This document shows positions 9,232-18,800 of a stretch of 64,000 bases of DNA, piece after piece. The translations under genes were made by a program, and so were the position numbers. The notes under the pieces are model-generated. The model made no database searches. It was given only the letters and a program-made list of their open reading frames with translations, and was not told the DNA's origin. Each line of letters starts with the position of its first letter. The stretch's first letter is position 1. Origin of the DNA: Gemmatimonadota bacterium (GTDB lineage Bacteria > Latescibacterota > UBA2968 > UBA8231); NCBI GenBank assembly GCA_009840005.1, contig VXOR01000063.1, positions 1 through 64,000 on the forward strand. The letters are read 5' to 3'.

Positions 9232-11013
9232 ATGACCCGTGCTGCACTCGCATTAGCCTGCCTAGCGATGGGATACAGCACTCCGGCCGCGGCCGCGGAA
9301 CGGCTCAAAATAGGCGGCAATGGACTGGAGTGGGAAAGCAACTCGCTCATCTTTAACGCACTCGAAGTCACCGACGATGGGGGCCTCTCGCCGCTGGAGG
9401 CCGACCCCGAAGAAAACATCCTGCCGCGCATCAAGGAACTCGGCGGCAGCGCGACCACCTCAGTGACCACGGCGGCGGCGCGTTCCAATCAGATAATCAA
9501 CGAACTCATCGACGGCTCCCACACCACGGGTTGGCGCGTGTACACCAACCCCAACGGCGCTGAACTCGAAGTCGATATGGGTGCCATCTTCGTCCTTCAC
9601 CGCCTCTATTTTCGCCGCGGCGTCCTCAACGACGCCGAGCGCTCACTGCGCGGCTACGAGTTCTACGTCAACGATGGCGATTCGCTCAACTTCATCGGCG
9701 GCAACCCCGTGTACGCGCTCATAGCACAAGACCGCTCGCACGGCCTGCCCGAGTTGGATTTGAGTTTCCCTCCAACCAAGGTGCGCTTTTTTAGACTGCG
9801 CAGCACGGGCGAACGCGGCTTTCAGATGGGCGACCTCGAAGTGTTTGGCGTTGGCGTCACGCCCTTTGCCCAGTACATATCGCAAGTGATTGACCTCGGC
9901 GAGGCAGCCAACTTCGGGCCGGTCGATGTGTACAGCCGCATCGACGGTGCCGCGCAAGCTCAGTTCAGTACCAAAACCGGCTTCGTGGCCACGGACTCAC
10001 TCTACTTCCGCCAGACGGGCATTCCCGGGGAATTGGAGGAAGTGGCCCTAGCGGATTTCGACCGCACGCTCGATCCGTCGTACGCCGGCGTCGTCCTCGA
10101 AAACGACCGCGACTGGAGTGCGTGGTCCCCACCCTACGCCGAGTTGCTCAAAACCTCGATCAATTCGCCAGACAACCGACGCTACCTCCAGTTCCAATTC
10201 AAGCTCCTGTCGAACAGCTTGCTCGACAAAGCCGTCATCGACTCGGTGGTCTTTAACTACACGGTGCCGTCCCTCGCCGATTCGGTCATCGCCGAAATCA
10301 ACCCGGCCACGGCGACCCTCGGGCAGGAGAATGAATTTACCTATCACCTGCGTTCGGTCGTCTCAAGCGGCAACCGAGGCTTTGACACCGTGATCATCCA
10401 CACTCCGTTTGCGGCCCACGCCACGGGCGTGCGCGTCGATGGCGTCGAGATTGACAACTTCACCACGAAGTCCGATTTGGGTCGCTTGCAGGTGAGCTTT
10501 CCCGACCAACGCATCACCCGCAGCGGCCAAGAAGTCGCCGTGCGCTTCGCCAGTTTGGTGACCGTTTCTGGCACGGAATTTCGCGGCGAGGTCGCCGACA
10601 GCCAATCCGACGCGTTTCCGCAGCGAGTCGCTTTCGGCGATGCGGCCGAGGAAGCCGCCGACAACACGCTCGTCGTCAGTGCCCGCATCGACGATGAGCT
10701 TTTTACCGGCGTTGTGTTCTCGTCTGCGGTAATCACGCCCAATGGCGATGGCATCAACGACCAGATTACCCTCGACTACATTCTGCTCAAGGCGACCCAC
10801 GAGGTCGAAGTCGAGGTCGTCGTGTACGACTTGAGCGGCCGACCGGTGCATCGCCTCTACCAAGCCCGCGATCGCTCCGGCCCCAACCAAGTTAGTTGGG
10901 ATGGCCGCGATGCCGGCGGCGTGGTGCCGCCGGGGATGTACTTGCTCCGCCTCAAAGCCGCTACCGACGCTGGCATCGCCACGCAAATGCGGAGCATTGC
11001 CGTAGTGTATTAA
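9232..11013 (+). CDS. Secreted discoidin-like protein with FlgD-Ig C-terminal domain, short type (cluster A, member 4)
   Basis: 593 residues from the ATG at 9232, which follows AAAAAGGAACAGCG and opens a clean signal peptide (LALACLAMGYSTPAAA). An in-frame codon at 9136 lies inside the previous gene and is unlikely. A single discoidin-like domain (LIDGSHTTGWRVYTNPNG, VDMGAIFVLHRLYFRRG) is followed by VIDLGEAANFGPVDVYSR, WSAWSPPYAELL and SPDNRRYLQFQFK, which match the short member at 4973-6772. The FlgD-Ig tail carries TPNGDGINDQITLDY, YDLSGRPVHRL, VSWDGRDAGG and ends AVVY. It is the last binder gene before the outer-membrane protein of cluster A and lies only 40 bases after the preceding gene, so the two are probably co-transcribed. 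Confidence 0.8.
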   Translation: MTRAALALACLAMGYSTPAAAAERLKIGGNGLEWESNSLIFNALEVTDDGGLSPLEADPEENILPRIKELGGSATTSVTTAAARSNQIINELIDGSHTTGWRVYTNPNGAELEVDMGAIFVLHRLYFRRGVLNDAERSLRGYEFYVNDGDSLNFIGGNPVYALIAQDRSHGLPELDLSFPPTKVRFFRLRSTGERGFQMGDLEVFGVGVTPFAQYISQVIDLGEAANFGPVDVYSRIDGAAQAQFSTKTGFVATDSLYFRQTGIPGELEEVALADFDRTLDPSYAGVVLENDRDWSAWSPPYAELLKTSINSPDNRRYLQFQFKLLSNSLLDKAVIDSVVFNYTVPSLADSVIAEINPATATLGQENEFTYHLRSVVSSGNRGFDTVIIHTPFAAHATGVRVDGVEIDNFTTKSDLGRLQVSFPDQRITRSGQEVAVRFASLVTVSGTEFRGEVADSQSDAFPQRVAFGDAAEEAADNTLVVSARIDDELFTGVVFSSAVITPNGDGINDQITLDYILLKATHEVEVEVVVYDLSGRPVHRLYQARDRSGPNQVSWDGRDAGGVVPPGMYLLRLKAATDAGIATQMRSIAVVY

Positions 11014-11047
11014 CGGGCCGGGCCATCTCGGCCACCGATCTTTTCAC

Positions 11048-11065
11048 CGCGCGGCTAGCCGCGCG
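11048..11065. repeat. 18-bp perfect palindrome upstream of the outer-membrane protein gene
   Basis: The sequence CGCGCGGCTAGCCGCGCG is its own reverse complement and sits 35 bases before the start codon at 11100. As RNA it would fold into a short GC-rich hairpin; as DNA it could be a dimeric repressor site. No T-run follows, so it is not a canonical terminator. Confidence 0.6.
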
Positions 11066-11099
11066 CCAAGCACAAGTGAACGCCTAAGGGAGGGTTGTT

Positions 11100-13715
11100 A
11101 TGCACAAAGTTATGTTCTGGGGGATTGCCCTGCTGGTCCTAGCCGTTGCCGCGTCTAGCGTCCAAGCGGCGACCCCGGGGCGCGAGCGCGGCGCCACCTC
11201 GCAAGTTAGGATCGAGGGCTTCGACCCACTGATCCCGACCCTGCGCAAGTGGTACGTGCCCCAAGACCTCTACTACATCTATCATTGGGGAGGCTACAAG
11301 TACACCAACTACTCCAAAGAACCATATCAGCGCTACGTCCGCACCTCGCTGGAGGGCACGGGCCAGTACGACATTTTCGGCAACTGGATCACCCGCGGCT
11401 GGCGCATCTACGAGTGGCGCCAGCAGCAGCCGCTGGCCTTCGGCAGCACGGTTTTCAAAGACGCTCGCTTCAGTTCTTGGTTCCAGAACCTTATCGTGGC
11501 CGCCGACTCCAAGGGCCAGTACTACTCCGCTCTGACTATCGGCGATCAAATCCGCACGACCCTGACCCCGCTGACCTTCAGCCGCTCGCGTTTCAATGGC
11601 GTCCAATGGGACTTTGCGTCCGACAAGTACGAGGCCACCGTGCTGCTGTCGCGCGTCAATGAACCGGTGCGGTTGGCACAGGGGGGGAACCGAGTGCAAG
11701 ATACGGACTTCACCAACTTTATCGGCCTGCGCGGCACGGCCCAAGTCGGCGACTTCATGGGTCTAGGGGTCACGTACGTCAATACGAACTTCAGTTCGGC
11801 GAGCAGCAATTTCGCGGAAAACTCGCGCGCTGGCTTGCTGACCAGCAGTCAGAACTCGGGCAACGTCACTGAAATCGTCATCCGCATCTCTGACGATTCG
11901 CCCGGCGATGACTCCGGCGCTTTGTTCTTTTCGTCGCAGATGATCGTCGATGGCCAAGAGACCTCCGTCAATCCCACTATTGAAGGCGGCCGCCAGCGCG
12001 AGGGCTTCCTCGAAGCCCTTGAAGAAGCGCCGATCCTCCTCCGCTACCGCGTGCCCGACCCGCTAGTGGTGCAAAAGGTCAGCTTTGCCATGGTGCTCTC
12101 CAACGACTATCGAGTAGAGATAACCTCCAACTTGCAGACGAACATCAACGGCCAGCCCATCTTCTTGCCGGTCACTCGCTCCGAAGGCAATGTGCGCGAC
12201 AATACCAACCAGCGCGTCGTCCGCTTTGACTACGGGCTCCCCTCGGCCAACCAAATCGCCAGCGTCGATTTGACCGTCGAAGATATATGGGGCCTAGAGG
12301 TGCGCGGCGAATTCGCGCGCAACACCCAGTTTCAGCGCTATCCCAACATCAACATCCAAAAGCTGAGCAACCTCAAAAAGAGCGATCGCACAGCCGACGC
12401 TTGGTTCGTCAACGCCACGCGCCGCACCGGCCGCTACTTTGGCTACGGCGAGGTATTCAGCATGGATTATGGGTACACCACGCGCGGGTACATCACCGAC
12501 CAAAACGATGTCGTGGATTACGAAAACCAGCGGCAGAACTGGTTCGAGTACATCGACGACAACGACGATCAAGACCAGCTCGTCGATTGGCCGCGCTTTG
12601 GCGGTGGCGGCGGCGACAACGCCGTCTTCCCCGGCCTCGACGAAAACAACGATCTACTCTCGGACTTCAACGAAAACTCCAACCTCACCCCGGACTACGA
12701 AGAGCCGTTCTTGCGGCACTACATCGACCCGCCCGACTTCCTCTTCGGCGTCGATATGAACCACAATACCGTAGTAGATCGCTTTGAAAACGACGACGAG
12801 GCCGACTATCCCTACCGCAAGGGGCATCGCGGCTGGAACGCGTACGGGGGGGCCGAGGTTTACCCGGGAGTCAATATCACCGTAGGCCGCAATCGCGAGT
12901 GGCTGATCGCCGGCGAAGAGCGGTCAACAGCCGTGTACGCGTTGCTCAGCGCGGTGCGCGATATCTCCAGAACGGGCAAGTTCGAGTTCTTTCACATGCT
13001 CAAGTCCGTCGAAGACAACATCGCCGACAATCTGCTGCAATGGGTGCAGCGCCCTGGCTCTATTGGCGGCTTGCAACCTTTTGACGACCCTCTAATCACC
13101 GAAAACACCATCGTCAACCAGAGCTTCGTCGGCTACAAGTACACCCGCGGCAACCTGACCTTTGTCAACAAGTTCCGCCTCGATCACTTCAAGCAGCGCG
13201 ACGAAGCAGCCGAACGCCTCCGCGACAGCGCGTTCTACGGCGTGATCAACAAGGCGGACTATCCGTTTTCCATTGGGCGCAACATCACCTTGATCCCGCG
13301 CTGGAAAAACATGTGGCGCAAGCGCACCCAACCGCGCACCGTCCAGCTTGAGATCAACGAATTAAGCGAAATTTTCTCTCTGTCCGCGGTGTTTCCGGTG
13401 CTGACCAAAAGCCGCGTCGAGGTCGGAGTGGAGGCCATAATTTTTCGCAATGCCGAGGCGATCCCAGATCCGCTACCACCCGAGTACATCGACGACTTCA
13501 TCGGCAAAGTATTCACCGTACAGTACACCAATCGGGTGCAGTATCTAGGGTACAGCATCACATCCAACGTTGGCTTTCAGGTCAACGATATCAACTTCGT
13601 CAACCTCGCCGACCAAGACGTGAACAATACTATTGCCTTCATCGAGGTCTATGCTGGGCAAGAAGAGGAACGTTTGGGCGGGCGGCCAGCCGAAAGAAGG
13701 GGATGGAGCTTCTAA
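11100..13715 (+). CDS. Large predicted outer-membrane (beta-barrel) protein with acidic linkers (cluster A)
   Basis: 871 residues. AAGGGAGG precedes the ATG, and a signal peptide spans about 1-24 (MFWGIALLVLAVAASSVQA). The body is rich in alternating aromatic and polar strands (RWYVPQDLYYIYHWGGYKY, GRYFGYGEVFSMDYGYTTRG), as in bacterial outer-membrane barrels. Around residues 490-580 lie Asp/Asn-rich stretches resembling calcium-binding loops (DDNDDQDQLVDW, GLDENNDLLSDFNENSN, DMNHNTVVDRFENDDEADYP). The cluster B protein at 43449-46082 keeps the same order of motifs (GDAIRTTLTPLTFS-like, SDDSP, FLFG-DMN). The homologous end is FIEVYAGQ; about 20 extra residues follow, and the last codons overlap the next gene. 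I do not recognise a named family. Porin, export channel or surface scaffold are all possible. Confidence 0.7.
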   Translation: MHKVMFWGIALLVLAVAASSVQAATPGRERGATSQVRIEGFDPLIPTLRKWYVPQDLYYIYHWGGYKYTNYSKEPYQRYVRTSLEGTGQYDIFGNWITRGWRIYEWRQQQPLAFGSTVFKDARFSSWFQNLIVAADSKGQYYSALTIGDQIRTTLTPLTFSRSRFNGVQWDFASDKYEATVLLSRVNEPVRLAQGGNRVQDTDFTNFIGLRGTAQVGDFMGLGVTYVNTNFSSASSNFAENSRAGLLTSSQNSGNVTEIVIRISDDSPGDDSGALFFSSQMIVDGQETSVNPTIEGGRQREGFLEALEEAPILLRYRVPDPLVVQKVSFAMVLSNDYRVEITSNLQTNINGQPIFLPVTRSEGNVRDNTNQRVVRFDYGLPSANQIASVDLTVEDIWGLEVRGEFARNTQFQRYPNINIQKLSNLKKSDRTADAWFVNATRRTGRYFGYGEVFSMDYGYTTRGYITDQNDVVDYENQRQNWFEYIDDNDDQDQLVDWPRFGGGGGDNAVFPGLDENNDLLSDFNENSNLTPDYEEPFLRHYIDPPDFLFGVDMNHNTVVDRFENDDEADYPYRKGHRGWNAYGGAEVYPGVNITVGRNREWLIAGEERSTAVYALLSAVRDISRTGKFEFFHMLKSVEDNIADNLLQWVQRPGSIGGLQPFDDPLITENTIVNQSFVGYKYTRGNLTFVNKFRLDHFKQRDEAAERLRDSAFYGVINKADYPFSIGRNITLIPRWKNMWRKRTQPRTVQLEINELSEIFSLSAVFPVLTKSRVEVGVEAIIFRNAEAIPDPLPPEYIDDFIGKVFTVQYTNRVQYLGYSITSNVGFQVNDINFVNLADQDVNNTIAFIEVYAGQEEERLGGRPAERRGWSF

Positions 13716-15010
13716 AGCCGCAGGTGGCTCTCCTAGCCTTGGGATTATGGGCCTGCGCCGACGCGCCGCCAGAAAGTGCGTCGGTGATCTTGGCCCGGGT
13801 GGGCGAGGCCGAGATTAGCGAGCGGGATTTTGCCGCTGCCCTAGAAAAGCTACCTGCTGGCAGCGAAGTCCAGCCCCTCGCAGACTGGCGTCGCCAATTT
13901 CAGGCTCTCATCGACAAGGAGCTCCTGCTGCTCGAAGCCCGCGCCCAAGGGCTAGATGAAGCGGTCGCCGGTGCAATGGCGGCTTGGGAGCGCAAGGAGC
14001 TAGTCGAGGGATTGCTCGTGCGCGAGATGGGCGAGCAGTTGGCCTATGCGGAAATCGAGCTGGCGGAATTCTTCGCCGAATCGGGCGCGGCCCGCGAAAT
14101 TCGCCTGCGTCGCTTGCCAGTATCCAATCGGGCTGCAGCTATGGAGGCTCTTAGAAAGGCTCAAGAGGGGGTGGAGTTGGCCGGGGAGTGGAGCGAAAGC
14201 GGATGGCTCAACGCGCTCAACGCGGGCGATGCGCGCGTGGCCGCCCTGTTCCTACAGGAAGTGGGGACCGTTGAGTTGGTAGAAACCAACGGGCACTATT
14301 TGGTGATAACCATTGTTGCCGAACGCGAAGTCTCGTTAGCAGACTGCCGCTCGCTCGTGGAAGCGGCCCTAACTCGGCATAAGAAGCAACAGGCGAACTT
14401 GGCCTATCTAGAGAGATTGACCAGTCAGTACGCGGTGCAGTTAGACACGGCCGCGTTGCGGCAGATCGCCACAGGCGCGGCGCGACCAGAAGTGCGGTTA
14501 GTCAGCAGTAGCGCGGGCGACTGGAGCATAGCTGACTACCAGCAGGCTCTCGCTCGACTCGGCGCAGACGCCGGCTCGCAGCCAACCGATGTCAGTGCCC
14601 TCGGGTTCAAGGTGACGCGGGTCTTTGTCGCCGACCAGATTCTGCCGCAGGAGGCGCGCAAGCACGGCCTGGACGCCGAGTTGGAACCGCGCCGTGCCAA
14701 GGTGGGCGCAAAGAAGCTGATCCAAGCCCTGTGGGAGCGAGAAATTTACGCGCATATCCAGCTCGACCCCGCGCAGGTGCGCGCCTTTTACGAGGCCAAC
14801 GCACAGCGCTACGCCCGTTCGGGCGCACTCGGGCGAGAACTGCAAGCGCAAGTCGCACGCGATTGGCGCGACGCCCAAGCCGCGCCCCTGTTCGACCGCT
14901 ACATCGAGCAATTGCGCGAGAAATACGCCGCGGTCGTCGCGGTGGATGAAGGGCAATTTGGGGAGTTTGTCTCCCGACGCAGACAAGCTGCAAACCCAGT
15001 CGAGCTATAA
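13703..15010 (+). CDS. SurA/PpiC-like chaperone lipoprotein (cluster A)
   Basis: 435 residues, overlapping the outer-membrane protein gene by 13 bases, with GAAAGAAGGGG before the ATG. The N terminus is a lipoprotein signal with cysteine in the LGLWAC context. Next comes the SurA N-terminal-like helical domain: ILARVGEAEISERDFAAALE, then LIDKELLLLEARAQGLDE, a very typical block of the SurA/PrsA/PpiC superfamily. A degenerate parvulin-like middle (LRRLPVSNRAAAMEAL, then GHYLVITIVAEREVS) and a second helical half follow. Proteins of this superfamily escort unfolded outer-membrane proteins through the periplasm. Overlap with the barrel gene suggests a dedicated helper. The cluster B counterpart is longer and has clearer parvulin domains. 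Isomerase activity is doubtful here. Confidence 0.75.
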   Translation: MELLKPQVALLALGLWACADAPPESASVILARVGEAEISERDFAAALEKLPAGSEVQPLADWRRQFQALIDKELLLLEARAQGLDEAVAGAMAAWERKELVEGLLVREMGEQLAYAEIELAEFFAESGAAREIRLRRLPVSNRAAAMEALRKAQEGVELAGEWSESGWLNALNAGDARVAALFLQEVGTVELVETNGHYLVITIVAEREVSLADCRSLVEAALTRHKKQQANLAYLERLTSQYAVQLDTAALRQIATGAARPEVRLVSSSAGDWSIADYQQALARLGADAGSQPTDVSALGFKVTRVFVADQILPQEARKHGLDAELEPRRAKVGAKKLIQALWEREIYAHIQLDPAQVRAFYEANAQRYARSGALGRELQAQVARDWRDAQAAPLFDRYIEQLREKYAAVVAVDEGQFGEFVSRRRQAANPVEL

Positions 15011-15032
15011 GTCCGTCAGAGAGGAGTGTTCT

Positions 15033-15797
15033 ATGTACGCTTACAAAAAAATTTCCATCCTCGCCGCGGTAGCCCTCTTGTTGGGCTGCGGCCACTACCT
15101 AATCCCCGGACGCTTCCAGCCCTTAGAGGCGGCCCAGCAGCAGACCGGCATTCAAGGGTCGAGCATGAAAATCCTCGACGACGGCACAGTAACCTTCGTG
15201 CAAAACCGCCTCGAAGTGTCCGTGCGGCCCATGACCGACGAGGAACTCAATCGCCAGTACCCGGCCCAATCGACCAACGCCAGCGGTCCGGCCGACGAGC
15301 TGCCATCCAATCCGTTCACCTATGGCAACTGGATTGATCCGCGCACCGGCAAGTCGCCGCAGCGCTTGTCCGTCTTCAGGATCACGGTCAAAAACTACGA
15401 ATACCCCAAAGTCAAGTTCGACCCGCTGACAGTGACTGTGGAGTCTGCAAACGGGCGGCACTACTATCCTTGGGGTGGTTACGACGTGGAAGAGTACTTC
15501 CGGCGCTTCCCGATCGCGTACAACGGCTTGGGCAAATTGCGCTCCGACGAGCGCGGCGACATCTACACCGCAGCTAAGTACCCAGACGACGAGTTTTGCT
15601 TCTCCGGGCAAGAGGTCGAAGGCTATGTGGTCTTCTCCAAGATCCACGATGATGTCGCCGAAATCGCCTTCCACATTCCCGAGTTCGGGTTGCGCTACAA
15701 CTTCCGCAACGAACCCATAGAGACCATCGATCTCAGCTTCCGCTTCAAGCGCGACATTAAGAAGGTCAAAAACATCGACAAGTTGGCGGCCAATTAA
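15033..15797 (+). CDS. Lipoprotein of unknown family (cluster A)
   Basis: 254 residues from the ATG at 15033, preceded by AGAGAGGAG; a longer frame from 14946 would overlap the chaperone gene and hide the signal peptide. The signal ends in a clear lipobox, ALLLGC, so it is probably lipid-anchored. The soluble part has TVTFVQNRLEVSVRPM, NPFTYGNWIDP, VFRITVKNYEYPKVKFDP and FSGQEVEGYVVF. All four blocks recur in the lipoprotein at 47222-47977 (for example VKNYAYPKVRLNP and FSGQEKEGYLVF). I do not recognise a named family; the pattern suggests a beta-sandwich of the kind found in proteins with late strand-rich domains. A terminator follows, closing cluster A. Confidence 0.7.
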   Translation: MYAYKKISILAAVALLLGCGHYLIPGRFQPLEAAQQQTGIQGSSMKILDDGTVTFVQNRLEVSVRPMTDEELNRQYPAQSTNASGPADELPSNPFTYGNWIDPRTGKSPQRLSVFRITVKNYEYPKVKFDPLTVTVESANGRHYYPWGGYDVEEYFRRFPIAYNGLGKLRSDERGDIYTAAKYPDDEFCFSGQEVEGYVVFSKIHDDVAEIAFHIPEFGLRYNFRNEPIETIDLSFRFKRDIKKVKNIDKLAAN

Positions 15798-15823
15798 CCG
15801 GGCCGATCAAGCTGTATAGCCTA

Positions 15824-15852
15824 GGGGCAGGCTCCTCGGCCTGCCTCTTTTT
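15824..15852 (+). terminator. Rho-independent terminator closing cluster A
   Basis: A 9-bp stem with one G-T pair (arms 15824-15832 GGGGCAGGC and 15839-15847 GCCTGCCTC), a 6-base loop and a run of five T. It separates cluster A from the M28/FtsX gene. Confidence 0.8.
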
Positions 15853-15880
15853 CTGTCTGGTGTCCGGCACACTTTCATCA

Positions 15881-18800
15881 ATGCTGACCAAATCCCTCCT
15901 ATTCGCCACCGCGGCCTTCTTTCTGCTATCGGTTACGGCCTTTGATCCAGCCACCATTTCGCGCTGGATTGAACGGGCCATTGGCTGGGAGCCACTGCGC
16001 GAAGCACCACCGACCGACGAAGCGCCCTCGCTGCGCGAAGCCGTCGCGCAAATAAACGCCGCCGACCTAGCGCACCACCTCCGCATCCTCACCGCAGACT
16101 CATCCCGCGTCACCGGCTATGCCGGAGCCACCAACGCAGCCCGCTATATCGAGGGAGAATTCCGCCGCCTCGGCCTCCAAGTCACTAGCGAATTTTTCCC
16201 CCTTTCCGTCCCCCTAGATCGCGGCGGCCGACTGCGCTTGGCCGGCTCGGACGAAGCCATCCCCATCTACGGGCTGTGGCCCAACCACGTGCGCTCGCCA
16301 TCCCTGCCGCCGGGCGGCGTCTCTGGGCACCTCATAGACTTGGGGCGGGGCAGCTTAGCCGAGATGGATGGAAAACGACTAGCGGGTAGTGTCGCGCTGA
16401 TGGGATTTGGCTCGGGCAACGCCCACGTCGAAGCGCGAGCCTTGGGCGCGCAAGCTATCTTGCTGTACGACGATGGCCGCGTCACGCGCAGCGAGGCCGC
16501 GGAAAAATTCCTCCAAGTGCCTGTGGACATCCCGCGCTTTTGGGTGGAAGCGGCAGACGCGGAAATCCTGCGGCAGCAAGCGCGCAGCGGCGACGCCCAA
16601 GTGCACCTCGAAGCGCGCATGGACTGGGAGCAGGTCCAAGTGCGCAATATATTCGCCGTCCTTCCCGGCCTGGCCGAGGACATGCCACGCGGTCAGCGCC
16701 GCGAAATTCAGCAGTGGGACGAGCAAATCATCGTCCTGCAAGCGCACTACGACGCGATCTCGGTCGTCCCCGCGCTGGCCCCAGGGGCTGAGAACGCAAC
16801 CGGCATGGCCGCGCTGCTCGAAATCGCGCGCTTACTCGTCGCCGAAGGCACTCGTTACACCGTACTCTTTTTGGCCACTCCCGGGCACTTTCAGGGCTTG
16901 GCCGGCGTCAACGATTTCCTCTACCGCCACGCGCGCAAAAGCGAGCATTTCCGCGACCAGATCCCGCCGGCCGAGCGCATCGACTTCCGCCTCTTCGTCG
17001 GCCTCGATTTGGCCAGCCACAGCCCCCGGGTCGGCAGCTTCACCATGGGCACGTTCTACAACTCGGCTTGGCGCAACGACGACTATCAGAAGAACCTGAT
17101 GGCGCACTACGCTTCGCGCTTTGCCCGCTATAACCGCGAGATTTTCGCCGACTCGACCCGCTACCAAGACGCCATTGCCCCGCAGAAGCGGGTGTGGAAA
17201 AACTTCATGCCCGTGCGGCTGGCCCTCGACAGCGAGGCCGCAGCCTTCGTGGGCAAGGAGGCGCTTTCTTTAGTCACGCCCAACCAGTTGCGCCAGCGCG
17301 TCGATACGCCCCTCGACCGGCTCGAATTCGTCGCGCTCGACAACCTCGCCGAACAGACCCGTACCATAGCCGGGCTGCTGCTCAAGGCTGCCTCCGACCC
17401 AGACTTTTTCAACGACACCAAGCTAACCTTGCGCGATTGGGGGCACAGCCTAGAGGGCAACATCTACTGGTTCGACCGCGACGTGAATTTTGCCGTGCCC
17501 AAGGCCCCAGTGCCCAACGCCCTCGTCACCTATCTCCAGCCCGGCCCCAACTCCGTGGCCGGCGTGCGCACCCTTATGGCCACGCACGGAGACGAGAGCG
17601 GCTACTTCAAGTTCGACATCGTGCGCAACCGCTTTGCCAACCGGATCCAAGCCTTTGAACTCGACGCATACGGGCGCATCGTCTCCGCGCCTGATCTCGG
17701 CGAGGAGGGCGACAAAACCTATCCAGGCACCCAGCCGTATGGCTGGTGGGAAAACCGCATGTTGCAGGTCCTGTTTCGCTGCCGCGCCCTGAGCTTCTTG
17801 GAAGTGGTTGATCCGCGCTATCTATCGGCCATGGACCGCGTCAACGTCCTCGGCACCAACGATGCTCCGCCGCGCTCTTTTTCCCTCAACTACATCGAAA
17901 ACCAGAGCGCAGCGCAGGACCGGGTGGTGCAGGCTGGCGTGGTGTTTGCCGAGCCGGGCACCCGCGTCAAAATTCTCGCGGGCGAGGGAGCGTTTGGCGG
18001 CGAGAGCGCACTCGCCGGCGTGCGCTACATGCTCACCAATGCGGACTCCGCTCTGTTCGCCGACCTCGATCCAGCCCACGTCGATCTGGCGACCATTGAG
18101 CGGGCACAGGGCGAGGGCTTCCCAGTCGAACAAGGCCTCATTCCCTACCCGGCATTGCAGGCAGCCCGCGACATCTGGATCATCGACGAGGCGCGGATCA
18201 AACAAATGGTGCGCCACGGCATCGTCCTCGAACAGCTACAGGCCATGCACGAGCAAGCGCGGGAGGCTCTGCTCGAAGCCGGCGACAAACTCGCGGCCTT
18301 CGATTACACCGGCTACCAGCGCGCCGTGCGCCGCGCCCTCGGGCTGGAGGCCCGCATCTACCCGGAAATCAAGGCCACTGCCAACGACGCGGTCCGCGCG
18401 GTGATTTTCTACTTCGCGCTCCTGTTGCCCTTTGCCTTCTTCTGCGAGCGCTTCTTCTTTGGCTTCCCGGACGTGCGGCGGCAAATTGCTGGCTTTGTCG
18501 GCATCTTCGTCCTCGTATTTCTGATTCTGCGCTTCGTCCATCCGGCCTTCAAGCTGAGCACCTCGCCGTACATCATCTTCCTCGCGTTTGTCATCCTCGC
18601 CTTGGGCGTCCTCGTCGTCTTCATCGTCGTCACTCGCTTTAAGGCACTTCTGCAACGCCGCAAGGGCGCAGCCGCGGGCGTACACGAGACCGACGTGGGC
18701 CGGATCGCCGCGGGTTTTGCGGCCGTGCTGTTGGGCATCTCCAACTTGAGCAAGCGCCGCCTGCGCACCGCGCTGACAGCCGCGACCCTGACCTTTTTGA

